Shown here in pieces: positions 22,764-33,291 of a stretch of DNA of 64,000 nucleotides. Source of the stretch: Sequoia sempervirens. Lineage: Eukaryota; Streptophyta; Pinopsida; Cupressales; Cupressaceae. The stretch covers positions 160,774,635-160,838,634 of the forward strand of contig VDFB02047230.1 of the NCBI GenBank assembly GCA_007258455.2, in the 5' to 3' direction. Each line of letters opens with the position of its first letter. The first letter of the stretch is position 1. The notes beneath the pieces were generated by a model that saw only the letters and a list, made by a program, of their open reading frames with translations, ran no database searches and was not told where the DNA came from. The position numbers were made by a program, and so were the translations under genes.

Positions 22764-24813
22764 TCAAGATCTAGAAGGAAACTCTTGTGCAAGGAGTGCA
22801 CAAGGAGTTTTCTCAGAAGAATCTTTATTGCTCTTCTTTTCATCTTGATTGCTCTTTCTTCTCCACACCAATGAAGACTTTTTCACTTGTTTGCTTGAAG
22901 TACCTATCTTTCTATTGAATCTACATTGCTGTACTTTATGTCCAATGTTGTTACATCTGAAACAAATGACTTTGTGATTGTTTTGAGAAATAGAGGACTT
23001 CCTACAGACTTTTCCAGCATTGTTCCCTACATTATCCTCACTTTTATTTATTCTACAGTCTCTTCTCAAGTGACCAAAATTGTTACAGTTGTAACACACC
23101 ACATCCTTATTTCTAGGGACATTAGAATGATTCTTATTTGACCATCTTATGCAATCAATTGCCTTATGACCATAGTCATTACAAACATAAGAATATCCTT
23201 GGAAATAATGATTATACTTGAAAGAATGATCATGCCAAGAATTTGAAGATCTGAAGATATTTTTCCTTTCTCTATGAATACCTTTAGATTGTCTTCTAGT
23301 GTCAATGTTATCCTTTGATGCAACAATACTGTAACCAAGATCAACCTTCATTCTTGGTGTTTTCTTGGCTGTAAACTTATTTCCATATGAAGTAGTAAAC
23401 ACTGTTTCATGTTTAGATTTGTCTGCAGAGCTTTGTCCAACCTCATATCCAACTCCTATAGGATCTTTAGAATGCTTTTTCCTGCCCAACATCTCATTCA
23501 ATATATTAGTACTATGATCAAAATTTTGAATTTTACTAGATTGAGCATTGATACATTCAAGCTCTTTTCTTAAAGCAACTACTTCTTCTTCAAGTTTTAG
23601 ACAAACAATCCTTTTAATCTCCAAATCAGAACTTACAACATCTGCAATCCTCTTATATTCTTCAATTTCAATTTTCTGACTAATAATCATGTCATCCTTA
23701 AGAGTAAGTTCTTTTAACAAGGAATCATTATTTGAACATTTCTTTAAAGAATCAATCTCATTTTCTAGTTTCTTACACAATTCATCCTTGTATTTTAACT
23801 TGATTTCCAAACTCTCTTTTTGTTGAAGCTATCTTGTTAAAAACTGGTTCTCTTTTCTAAGCTACCTAATAGTATCTAAGGCACATAGGAGTTCACCTTC
23901 TAAATCAACCTCACTTTCTGGTTCATCATAATCTAGTTCAGAGTTAACTTCACCCAAAGATTGATCTACATTTATTTGAACATTTCTTTAAAGAATCAAT
24001 CTCATTTTCTAGTTTCTTACACAATTCATCCTTGTCTTTTAACTTGATTTCCAAACTCTCTTTCTGTTGAAGCTGTCTTGTTAAAAACTGGTTTTCTTTT
24101 CTAAGCTGCCTAATAGTATCTAAGGCACATAGGAGTTCACCTTCCAAATCAACCTCACTTTTTGGTTCATCATAATCTAGTTCAGAGTTAACTTCACCCA
24201 AAGATTGATCTACATTTACACAAGTTTCTTGATCATCTAAATATTCATTAATGATCTCCCTAGAATTCTTTTCAAAATTATAAAGGTTTACACCTTCTTC
24301 ACTCTCAGATGATTCACAACTTATTTCAGTATCAAAAGATATCTCCTCTTGTAACTCACTTTTCTGATTCATTTCAGTCAGCTTGTCCCAAACTTCCTTA
24401 GCACTACTATAATGAATGACTTTTGTAATGAGTTTATTTGGAAAGTTATTAAGAATAACACTTATAGCTCTGGTATTGGATTCAAGTACTTTTTTCTCCT
24501 CAAGAGTGGAAGGAGATATTGCAGATGTAGTACAACCCTTTTCTACTGCTGCCCACACTTCAGATCCTAAAGAGAGTAAGTATGTTTCCATCCTATGTTT
24601 CCATATAATAAAGTTTGTTTCTTCGAATTGAGGAGTTCCAGATCTAGGATATTCTACCATTTTAGAGCTACTTTTTATGAATTCTTCCTCTTTAATCCTT
24701 TTACTAGAATCAGGTTGAACATGATGAACAACACTTTGCTGAGAACATCTTTTTCCCTTATTCCTTCTATTCTTTCCCATATTAAACAAACTACTCCAAG
24801 ACACGAGGAACAA
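22764..24813 (-). pseudogene. Copia-type gag with coiled coil and zinc knuckles, broken by a 244-bp duplication
   Basis: The N-terminal piece (23950-24813) has 'PQFEETNFIIWKHRMETYLL' and 'VWDKLTEM', the Gag core found in plant Copia elements, then an acidic linker and a coiled coil ('LDTIRQLRKENQFLTRQLQQ'). The C-terminal piece (22764-23810) continues the coiled coil and carries three zinc-knuckle sites: a damaged one (YVCNDYGHKAIDC, first Cys lost) and two intact ones (CYNCNNFGHLRRDC, CFRCNNIGHKVQQC). The two pieces overlap in content because a 244-bp segment is tandemly duplicated (about 23731-23974 and 23975-24218). Since 244 is not a multiple of three, the duplication shifts the frame; without it the protein would be one continuous chain. 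No pol follows. Confidence 0.85.
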
Positions 24814-24847
24814 TCCTAGGTGGTTTAGACCTATTAGAGGACCCTAC

Positions 24848-24860
24848 GCTCTAATATCAA
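24848..24860 (-). other. Degenerate tRNA-iMet primer binding site
   Basis: The minus strand reads TTGATATTAGAGC just inside the 5' LTR. The standard initiator-Met site is TGGTATCAGAGC, so about two positions differ. Confidence 0.7.
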
Positions 24861-24861
24861 T

Positions 24862-27800
24862 TGCTGGAGTTATGGACAGACACTGAGAGGGGGGGTGAAT
24901 TGGTGTCTACACTTTTTAAAACTTTGACCAATATTTTACAATCCGATTTCCTTTTCTTTCAACAATAGTGTAGAGTAATCTCATTTGGAAGCACAAAGAT
25001 ATGACAACATAAAATCAGTCTATTAGACAACTTATGAAAACATGATTTGAGTGAGAGATCTAGCATTTCCCAAAACATAGCTCATATTAGATCTCAATAT
25101 TATTTTGATTAATGCATTCATGAGTTGAATGTAATCATTCATAAACAGAATTGAGAACAACACTAAACCCAACTATGAACTGAAACAACAATCAACACAG
25201 AAAAGTAGTGAACACATAGAAGAACAAAGAGACAGAGAATTTTCTGAGTGGAAAACCCTCCTGGGGTAGAAAAACCACTCCTAAACTGCCTTACTGGCTT
25301 ATCCTTGAAAAACCACTTTTAACAATGCCTGATAGGCTAATTTCTGAGCCCCAACTCAAGGATCACCAAACCCTCATTTAGAGACACCAATCTCAAGGAG
25401 TGCCTACCCCTCATTTAGAAACACCAATCTTAAGGAGCGCCAACCCCTTACATAGATTACATAATTACAATCATAATATATTAGAGGATCACTCTGTTTA
25501 TAGTTAAGCTCATATTTCTCTGTTCTCACGTCTACAATATACCCAAAGGATTACAACCAAAGAATTACAATCACCAACCTTTTCTTTTTTCAACACAAGT
25601 TTATATATACATTTCAAGTATGTCTGTTATCAAGAAATCTTCAATAAGCATTTTTCACAAGATTCTGAAACTCTTGCTATTTTTAGAATCTGAAGCTGGA
25701 TAATGATGATCTATAGATGATGGTAAAAATCAAAGTAATGCATATCCAGAAAGCTTTTAATTTCTGCGCTGAATCAGGAGACTTCAAATTGTAATTGAAA
25801 TATTTTCATCAAAGTTATGATAGCCTGCAAAAAAAAAATCATATCCTCTGAAATCTTAGAGAATATTTTCCAGAGATTCAATACCAACCAAAGAAGTCTG
25901 CATGCAACTATACTTATAAAATTCATTATATAAAAAATGCAACAACTCAAAAAGAAAACTCGATGAATATCCTGTTATGTAACCGTTCTGAGATTTGATG
26001 CCAATCCAAAATGATGACGACCACAGAGTTTTGAGTCTTCATAACTATTCGTTGAGACAACCATATAGATCTGTTGAAGGAAATTAAATCACCAGACAAT
26101 CCCTTTAGATATCGCTTTTTCCAAGAGCCATCATAGTCGGGAAGAACACATAACGAATACATCATGTCTCATCGATAGGCTTCCTTAGAGTATTATTCAT
26201 TCGCTGTCATTGTAGCCTAAAGATTATCTCACTGAATGCATCCTTCTATTTGTCGCTGTAACATCCTACTGTTGGGGAGATGCTTTGTAGATTTCGTTGT
26301 GTTTCACCGAAAGACTTTATCATTTATAAGTCACTGTAACATAATGTTTTTCTTACCGACTAGACCCTTTTGTTTTCCATTCAATATTGCTATAGCCTTT
26401 TGACATCGGAGAGACCTCTCAGAGATTAATTTATGTTATACCAAAGGTCTTTGTCATTTCTAAGTCACCAAGACATTATCATTTTCATGTCGATGGAGAT
26501 CTTTATACAATCTCTTGTGATGTCGCTACGACTTTATGATTCTTTCGCCGATGCAACCTTCTCCCTTATGAATGTCACTATAGCATACCGTCATCGGGGA
26601 GACTTCCTGTAGAATATATTGTGTCATACCGAAAGCCCTTCATTCACTCGAAGTCACTAAGACATTACAAACCTCTCGCCGAAAGCCCCTCATTAGACTT
26701 AGTTGCCAAGACTTGACAGGTTCGCAGAGACATTATATCGATAGCCATTAGTTTCATCGAAAGACCATGTGACCATTTCTGTTCGCCGAGACTTCCAAAA
26801 AGTCCTGCTGAAGGAAAATTTATCACTGACCGATATCCACTGTAAGTCGCTGTGACATATCATTATCGATGAGATGTTATGAAGACTACACTATGTTTCA
26901 CCAAAGATACCTTTTCTACAAGTGGAGTCGGCATGACACATGAACATTGATGTGACCTTATTCTGAGGACCCAACTCTGGACAATGTGTAACCTCACACC
27001 ACTGGTTGGTGATACACCAATAGACTTGGCGAGACCCTGCTACAAACAATAACACTTCATCGATGAACTATTCCGAAAATCCTGACTCTTGCCGATATGC
27101 ATCCATTCACCATCGGTCGGTGTGATATTGCATAATCGTTATAACCTCACGTCGAAGCCTTAAGCTCTTGCTGATGAGTTTGCATTTTAATCTTCAATCG
27201 ATGTGACATACCACTATCGCTGAGACCACATAGCGATGGAATAACTTATGCCGATAGTGAACACTTTCTGTCATCGAAATAACATGTGTGTGATGCTGAA
27301 TGATGCCTAGAAATGGATCCCAATCGCTATGACATCAAATAAGTCTTGCCGAAAAGAACTTTCTTGTGCCGATCGCCAAGACACAAAATGCTCGATGAAA
27401 CATCATGCCGATAGGGATTTCTTATGCCGATGAACCACCTTATGAGTTAGTCGGTGAGACCTGACTCAATCGGTAAAACCTCCCAGCAGTGAACAATGCT
27501 CATGTTGATAGACTTTTCTTTTGTCACCAAGACCACAAACATTGTCATGCCAAAAGTTGCTAGAATGTTAAATTCAATTGCCATAACATCAGAAATGTCT
27601 TTCCGATAGGCAACTCAGACATTTCAAAGAGGATCGGTGAGGTCCTGCCATTCTCACTCCAATATGATTATGCTTGAGAGAGAAACAACCAAAGGCTGTG
27701 ATATGCAAGGAGAACCATTCTGACAAAGAAACCATCTTTCAAACTCTATCAGTCAAAGATGTAGCATTCATAACTTGAACCAGAAAACTCATCACCATGA

Positions 27801-27962
27801 AAATGAACCATAACAAATAACTTTCTGTAATAGTCAAGAGACATCAAAGAAGTTCCATAATAAATCATAAAGATCCAAACAGAGACTGATCAACAAAGAG
27901 AACCAACTGAAAGGTATTTTGACATCAAGGAGAAACTATATGATCACAACTGAGATCCAATA
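24862..27962 (-). repeat. 5' LTR of the gag-only element
   Basis: This is a full-length match to 18803-21906. It starts TGCTGGAGTTATGG and ends GATCCAATA (CA mutated to TA), followed by the GAAAG duplication. It carries the same motif array (about 26060-27650). Confidence 0.85.
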
Positions 27963-27967
27963 GAAAG
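27963..27967 (+). repeat. Right target-site duplication GAAAG
   Basis: Matches 18798-18802 exactly. The outer element's integrase frame resumes here. Confidence 0.9.
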
Positions 27968-28030
27968 GTTGTCATTATCATTGGAGTTTCCTTCCCTTGA
28001 GTTGGAACATCAGCTAGAGTTAGAGGAAAA
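27968..28030 (+). pseudogene. Integrase fragment of the outer element between two inserts
   Basis: This 63-bp piece reads 'LSLSLEFPSLELEHQLELEE' in the frame that stopped at 18797 ('VYGREE'). It is the segment after the integrase core in plant Ty3/gypsy Pol. It ends where the small LTR element begins at 28031. Confidence 0.75.
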
Positions 28031-28307
28031 TGTTAGAAACCAAGATCTGATTGCAAACCAGAAAAATCACCTTCCACAGAAGAGAAAAACAAAAAATAAG
28101 AGATTTGCATAGGATGTGCAAATTGATATATTCAAAGTACCAAATATTACAAGAGATAATTTTCTTTAAAAAAGAAAAGATGCATAAACCTAATCTTATC
28201 TTGAGCAACAAGATAACTCAACAAGATAAGGATAAAACCTATAACTTAGGAATTCAATATGCCTAATTAAACTTATGCTAATGTGTAATTAAATATTAAT
28301 TACACCA
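28031..28307 (-). repeat. 3' LTR of the small LTR element
   Basis: It starts TGTTAGAAACC and ends ACACCAACA before CCCCCCCATAAG. It is about 35 bp longer than its partner because of a segment near 28255-28290 that the other copy lacks. Confidence 0.8.
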
Positions 28308-30243
28308 ACACCCCCCCATAAGTGAAACTTAGGGAGAAGAAGATTATTATGCAAATATGAGTCCTAGAAACAAGGCTTGATTAGGTACTCATGTACAAAT
28401 GCAAAGAGAGAGAAAACCTAGTGGGAAAAACCCCCCTCAATGAGATGAACTATTGTGAAGAATCACTAGAAGAACTTTGAAGAAGCAACATTGGAACCCC
28501 AAATCCGACAAGCAAGGAAAGATAATTCTGTTTGAAAAATACCATATCAGAATCACAAATGCAATAGTAGACCCGATGCCAAGGAACACTGGAAACTCAC
28601 ATATTGGATCAACCTTATAATCTATAAGCAACGATAGATGAAAGGATGGAAGGACCCATAATGATGACAAATCTAGAAGTTGTGATTGTCAAAGCCAATG
28701 CCAAACTAAAACTAAAACTTCCCATAAGACGAGTACCATCAAGATTTTGGAACATTAACCATAAAAACATGGCCCTCAAATGAGAAAGATCGGAACCAAT
28801 GTGGATAAAGAACCATAAAATCCCAATGTGAAGTGTGAACTGAAGCAAACCAAAGATGTGTCCAACTAAGCAAGAAATGAAGCTAAAAGGAGACAACATA
28901 AAACTAGAAAAACTCATGCAAGTTGTCACCAATATGAAAGATGGATGCAAGAACCCCCCTTAATGGAACTTTATATCAGTTCATTATTACAATACCCAAT
29001 GATTGCAAAAGGAGAGAATGAAAAACTACAAAAACATAAGCGAAAATGCAAACCTAGTGCATGAAACAAAAATGAATGCATGCATAAAATAAGGTACACA
29101 TATTTTTTAAATGACCTCAGATTTGCATAGAGGCCGAAACCATCTTTCTAACACTGTGAAAATCATGAAAAATGGATAAGCGAGTCAAAAGATATGCTTC
29201 CCAGAGTGAAAACAAAAACATCAGACTTCCAAGGCTGAAAAAGACATCAAAAAGGAAAAACCAGAAAATCAAACCTACACCATTGCATATAGCTCGAAAA
29301 CAGCTTTTAGGTGATATCTCGTTTGCAGAAAAATGACGTTGTATGTGAAAGTTATGCATGTTTCTATGAAAGTGCTCCAAAAAAGTCCAATTTGGCCCCT
29401 AGAAGCCCTCAGGGGCTAAAAAAATAGAGCCCCTAGTCGCATGGGCAGACCAGGGGACTATTTGTTTGGCTTCTAGGTCAGAGCTCCTAGTCACCCACGT
29501 GACCGGGGTTGGGGTTGGAGATTTCTGGCAGTGCCGGACGCTTAGCTCTTGGTCGCCGATAGGACCAAGGCTGAGGCTTAAGAACTTGATGGGGGCGAGG
29601 CGACTAGAGTGGTCCCCATTATGACCATGACGGAGGCAAATGAGCCTACAGGGGCTAATGAGTGGGTCGATGGTGCTTGGGTGGGAACTTCTAGCGGCGG
29701 TGGGTGGTAGGTGGTTTGCCGATGGTGTAGCAAAGGCCGCCGGGTGGCAGACGAGCGGCAGGTTTGTTTATAATGGTGGGCACAAAATTTCAAATAATTT
29801 TTTTATTTTTTTAATATTTTTTTTCATACTGCGTGCCTCGAAGACTGTGCCTGGGGGCTGTATGACCCTTGGGAAAATGTTTTTTTCCTCACTAGATGAC
29901 TTTGTCCAAATCAAATAAATTTTATATGGAAATAGGGGTTTTTGGGCATTGTGAATCCAATGGCGAGGTTCGTTTGGGCCCAAAGTGCTCCAAAAATTAG
30001 GTGACCCCCAGATCTATCAGAAAACTCACCGAGCTTGAAACCCTCATAGATCTAGCAAACAGTGAAGAAAATGAATGAAATAAAAGTCATTTCTGACTTT
30101 TCCAATGCTCTGAATCCAATGGAAAACCCCGATCTGATCCAAGATGTTGCATAAATATGCTCAAGGAATGAAACCCTCGAGGGACCTCAAACGAGCTTTG
30201 CAATGAATTCCTCTGAAAAAGTTGAGAAGGGGTTGCAAATCGA

Positions 30244-30256
30244 GGCTCTGATACCA
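30244..30256 (-). other. tRNA-iMet primer binding site of the small LTR element
   Basis: The minus strand reads TGGTATCAGAGCC immediately after the LTR, a perfect initiator-Met site. Confidence 0.85.
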
Positions 30257-30499
30257 TGTTAGAAACCAAGATCTGATTGCAAACTAGAAAAATCACCTTC
30301 CACAGAAGAGAAAAACTAAAAAGCAGAGATTTGCAAAAGATGTGCAAATTGATATATTTGAAGTACCAAATATTACAAGAGATAATTTTCTTTATAAAAG
30401 CAAAGATGCATAAACCTAATCTTATCTCTAGCAATAAGATAGCTTAAAAAGATAAGGATAAAACCTATAACTTAGGAATTAAATATTAATTACACAACA
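30257..30499 (-). repeat. 5' LTR of the small LTR element
   Basis: It starts TGTTAGAAACC right after the primer site and ends TACACAACA. It matches 28031-28307 apart from one internal deletion. Confidence 0.8.
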
Positions 30500-30504
30500 A
30501 AAAA

Positions 30505-30832
30505 TTATGCTATGATAGTAAGGTTGGATGAGCTCTTGGAGATGGAAGAGACAAGGAACAAATCTATGCAATTCATAGAGGCACACCAAGCATAGGTGAA
30601 AATAAATTTTGACAAGAAGGTAGTTCATAAGGTGTTCCAAGAGGGAGATCTAGTGCTAAAATGGGATGTGAATAAAGTTAAAGCTAGAAGACATTCCAAG
30701 TTTGATGCCATTTAGAGTGGTCCATATGTCATCACTAGCTACGAGGAGGCCAATGCATTCCATCTTTCCAGGTTGGATGGTGAGATTCTCCCAATATTAG
30801 TAAATGGGATTCACCTCAAACCCTATTTCTAA
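30505..30832 (+). pseudogene. C-terminal end of integrase, outer element
   Basis: The outer pol frame resumes after the small LTR element: 'VRLDELLEMEETRNKSMQF', then 'FQEGDLVLKWDVNK', then 'SKFDAIWSGPYVI' (one stop), and finally 'VNGIHLKPYF' before a stop near 30830. This is the end of a Ty3/gypsy Pol with the GPY/F module that helps integrase bind DNA. The frame is nearly intact here. Confidence 0.85.
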
Positions 30833-31084
30833 TAAGTTTTGAGTTTTCATGTACATATTGTAAATGTTTTTGCTTTCCATGAAGTTATTTGCACACCCTA
30901 CATTCTCCTTAAGGGAATGTATGCTCCTAGTTTCCATACTTTCCTCCAAGTGCGGCTTGCACATGTTTTGTTTTTCCCTTGGGATACCTAATTTTGTTTG
31001 ATCCCCTTTCTCTATGCCCAATGGGATGATAAGGCCTCTGGATTCCATGATTAGTAATCAATCATCCCACATAAATCACCAAAA

Positions 31085-33291
31085 TGTTGACATATTTTAT
31101 GCCACCCTTAGTTGCACATTATTTATATCTGATTAGAGAAATCCTATTTGTGCATCCTGTTGAAATCCATAATGTTTTTTAATGAGTCTAGGTATTTGAG
31201 GTTTTGAATCTCCTTAATTGTGTTTGATTAGGGTTCTAAATTGAAATATGGTTTAAACCCTCCTAAAACCCTAATGATTTTTCCTTTTTACTTTTGTTCT
31301 ATTCACTCATTGACCTTTTGCACCTAGATATCCTTTGCATCCTTAAGTTGTTGATGTCCCCTTCTTTCATTCTACCTAGGCACAACCCCCTTTTATGAAA
31401 AAAATTGTGCATGTACACAAAATGCATCACTTAAGTGATTTCCCATCGCTAGCCTTAGATCCATCATAGATTGACTTTCCCTCATCAGTTTTGTTTCAAC
31501 GATGAGCGATGTACTAGTATTTCCTTCATATCGCTAGCTCTCTTTGCATCACATAGATCAATAAATGCCTATTGAAAATAGAGTGGCGATGAGAAATGGA
31601 ATATCTTTCCTTGCATCATGCCTTGCCTTCGTATCGTTACAAGTATTTTTTCTCCGATTTCTTTTTCACAACGAGTGATGGTTGAATATCTTGACGAATA
31701 TTCCTTCCATCGAGGAGATTCTTCACATTGCTGAAGTTGTTTTCCTAGCTCAATTCATTTCTACGATGGGTAATGGGAGATGGAATGGTGGGGTCCAGTT
31801 CTAGGCGATGGAAGATGATGAATGCTCAGGTGATAGGTTTCTTGGTGGGCCCAAGGTTTATTTTTGCTTTGTATGGTTTCAATGGCTCAAATTCAATGGA
31901 GAAGATCTTATGGTCATCACTAGAGGTCTTCACATCACCAAAATATAAGTAGAGTTTATAAACATTGTGGTGATATGCGATGGACGATGGGAGAATATTC
32001 CTATGAATATTCTTGCCATCAAAGGGTCCCTTGATATCTCTCTTTTCATTTTTTTAGCGAGTGCCTTTCTGCGATGCACAATGAAGGGATGAGATCAAAC
32101 AAAGAATATCTAACAGATGAGGTTATATCATGACCTTGTTTCAAATTGATGTTGTGAAGCAAGGTGGTGGAATGGTTTGCATGATGTTCGATGGGAATGG
32201 ACTCTTTGCATCACTGTTTCACCATTTTGGGGCTCAGGTGGTATGTGTGATGTGTGACAACTAGTTCAGATCTTGTTTCTCCTATGATCAATGACCATGT
32301 TTCAAAGTTCATTTGAAATTTCAATCTTGGTCATCCATATCCAATCCAATGGTCCACATGTTCAAACTTCAACATCTAATTCCTCTAGTTTGTGGTAGAT
32401 TTATAGAAGTAATGTCTCAACAAAATTCTCAACTACTAGATTAGATTTGATCGACTATGGCCAAGTTTTTTACGCCTTTTCATTACTGCTTTTTAGAGTT
32501 GGATGATGCCATTACTCCTTGACGTGTTGCAAATGCCTTATTCTCTTGTTAGGTTATGCAGTTCTTATATTTTATTTTGAATTTCATAGGCACCCATGCT
32601 TGCATTCATGAATGATGTCATTCTAGGGATTTTTTGAGATATCATGGCCTTTAAGGTTGGTTATGTTGCTTTGTAATGGGAGCAATTTAGATCTTTTCCA
32701 GATCGATCAGGTTTCTTTTCTGTAACCATAGTTGGAATTAGGGTTAGGGTTTTGATTTCAAATCTTGGTTATGCTTGAATGGTAAATGAAAATATTGTAT
32801 CATTATTATGAGTTCGTCCTCTAGCCCTTATAGGATTTTTTTTGCAGACCTGCAACTCTTGCATTCTACCATTGTAAAGGTTACTTCAATCTTTTATGTT
32901 AAATAAAATTCAATTATTATCACCATTACCTCTTACATGTTTGAGTAAAATTCATTTACCTTCATATATGAGTACCTGCTTTAGTTGTTTCTTTGACATA
33001 TTATACTATTTTGAAGTAGGAAGGAAAACATATAAATTTGGTGCATCACCTTCTTTTACATTTTTCTGTTTTCCTTGTCGCTTTTCTCTACATCTTGTTA
33101 GAGTAGAATAGTAATAAGACTTTCATTGTGTTGGGTTAGACCAACACAATTGCACTTAGTTTAGAAGAGGAAGCTAGCCTTCTCTAGAGACTTGACCTCA
33201 ATTTGAAAGGTCCCACACCTTGAGGTCATTTCCATTGTGTCATTATAACACTAAACTCTTGTTCAGTAGGGTGCAATTTTCTATGACAACA
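31085..33291 (+). repeat. 3' LTR of the outer Ty3/gypsy element
   Basis: Its last 320 bases match 1-323. The start is placed at TGTTGACATATTTTATGCC, which forms an inverse of the terminal CAACA; no strong polypurine tract precedes it, so the start is less certain than the end. The interior carries many short GCGATG / ATCGCTA motifs (31440-32260). Confidence 0.75.

Larger units (their letters stand above)
18803..27962 (-). mobile_element. Gag-only Copia-type LTR element with 3.1-kb LTRs
   Basis: Two LTRs of about 3.1 kb (18803-21906 and 24862-27962) flank an internal region of under 3 kb. That region encodes only a Copia-type Gag with zinc knuckles on the minus strand. A GAAAG duplication brackets the whole. 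A tRNA-iMet-type primer site lies beside the 5' LTR and a polypurine tract beside the 3' LTR. I see no protease, integrase, RT or RNase H, so it would depend on another element for these. This matches the class described as TR-GAG or, for long LTRs, LARD-like elements. The LTR start shares features with the Copia LTR at 36092, which could be a relative of the helper. Confidence 0.85.
28031..30499 (-). mobile_element. Small non-coding LTR element (2.5 kb)
   Basis: Short direct terminal repeats (28031-28307 and 30257-30499) start TGTTAGAAACCAAGATCTGA and end ATTACACCAACA / ATTACACAACA. A perfect minus-strand initiator-Met primer site lies beside the right one, and a run of C on the plus strand (purine tract on the minus strand) lies beside the left one. 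The flanking five bases are GAAAA and AAAAA, a likely duplication with one change. I recognise no Gag or Pol sequence in the middle; open stretches at 28437-28950 are hydrophobic but match nothing I know. It is therefore a non-autonomous LTR element, longer than a typical TRIM. Confidence 0.8.
1..33291 (+). mobile_element. Outer Ty3/gypsy LTR retrotransposon, nested and decayed
   Basis: The first 323 bases and the stretch ending near 33291 are clearly similar: both contain the block around 'gttgggttagaccaaca' and the block 'cttctctagagacttgacc' in the same order. They are therefore read as the two LTRs of one element. Between them, on the plus strand, lie gag, protease, RNase H, RT, a second RNase H and integrase, in that order but in separate pieces. 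Three inserts (3852-16580, 18803-27962, 28031-30499) account for the gaps, and the coding sequence resumes after each. Many stops and frameshifts show it is long dead. The 5' LTR begins outside the window, so total length and the element's own target duplication cannot be given. Confidence 0.85.

Noticed and set aside
22482..22874. Plus-strand open stretch of 130 residues
   Set aside because: It lies in the non-coding part between gag and the purine tract of the gag-only element and overlaps the gag end in antisense. No motif was recognised.
28437..28950. Hydrophobic minus-strand open stretches that look like membrane proteins
   Set aside because: They lie inside the non-coding LTR element, overlap one another in two frames, and show no recognised domain.
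32896..33111. Plus-strand open stretch of 71 residues
   Set aside because: It lies in the 3' LTR of the outer element. The matching part of the 5' LTR does not keep the frame.
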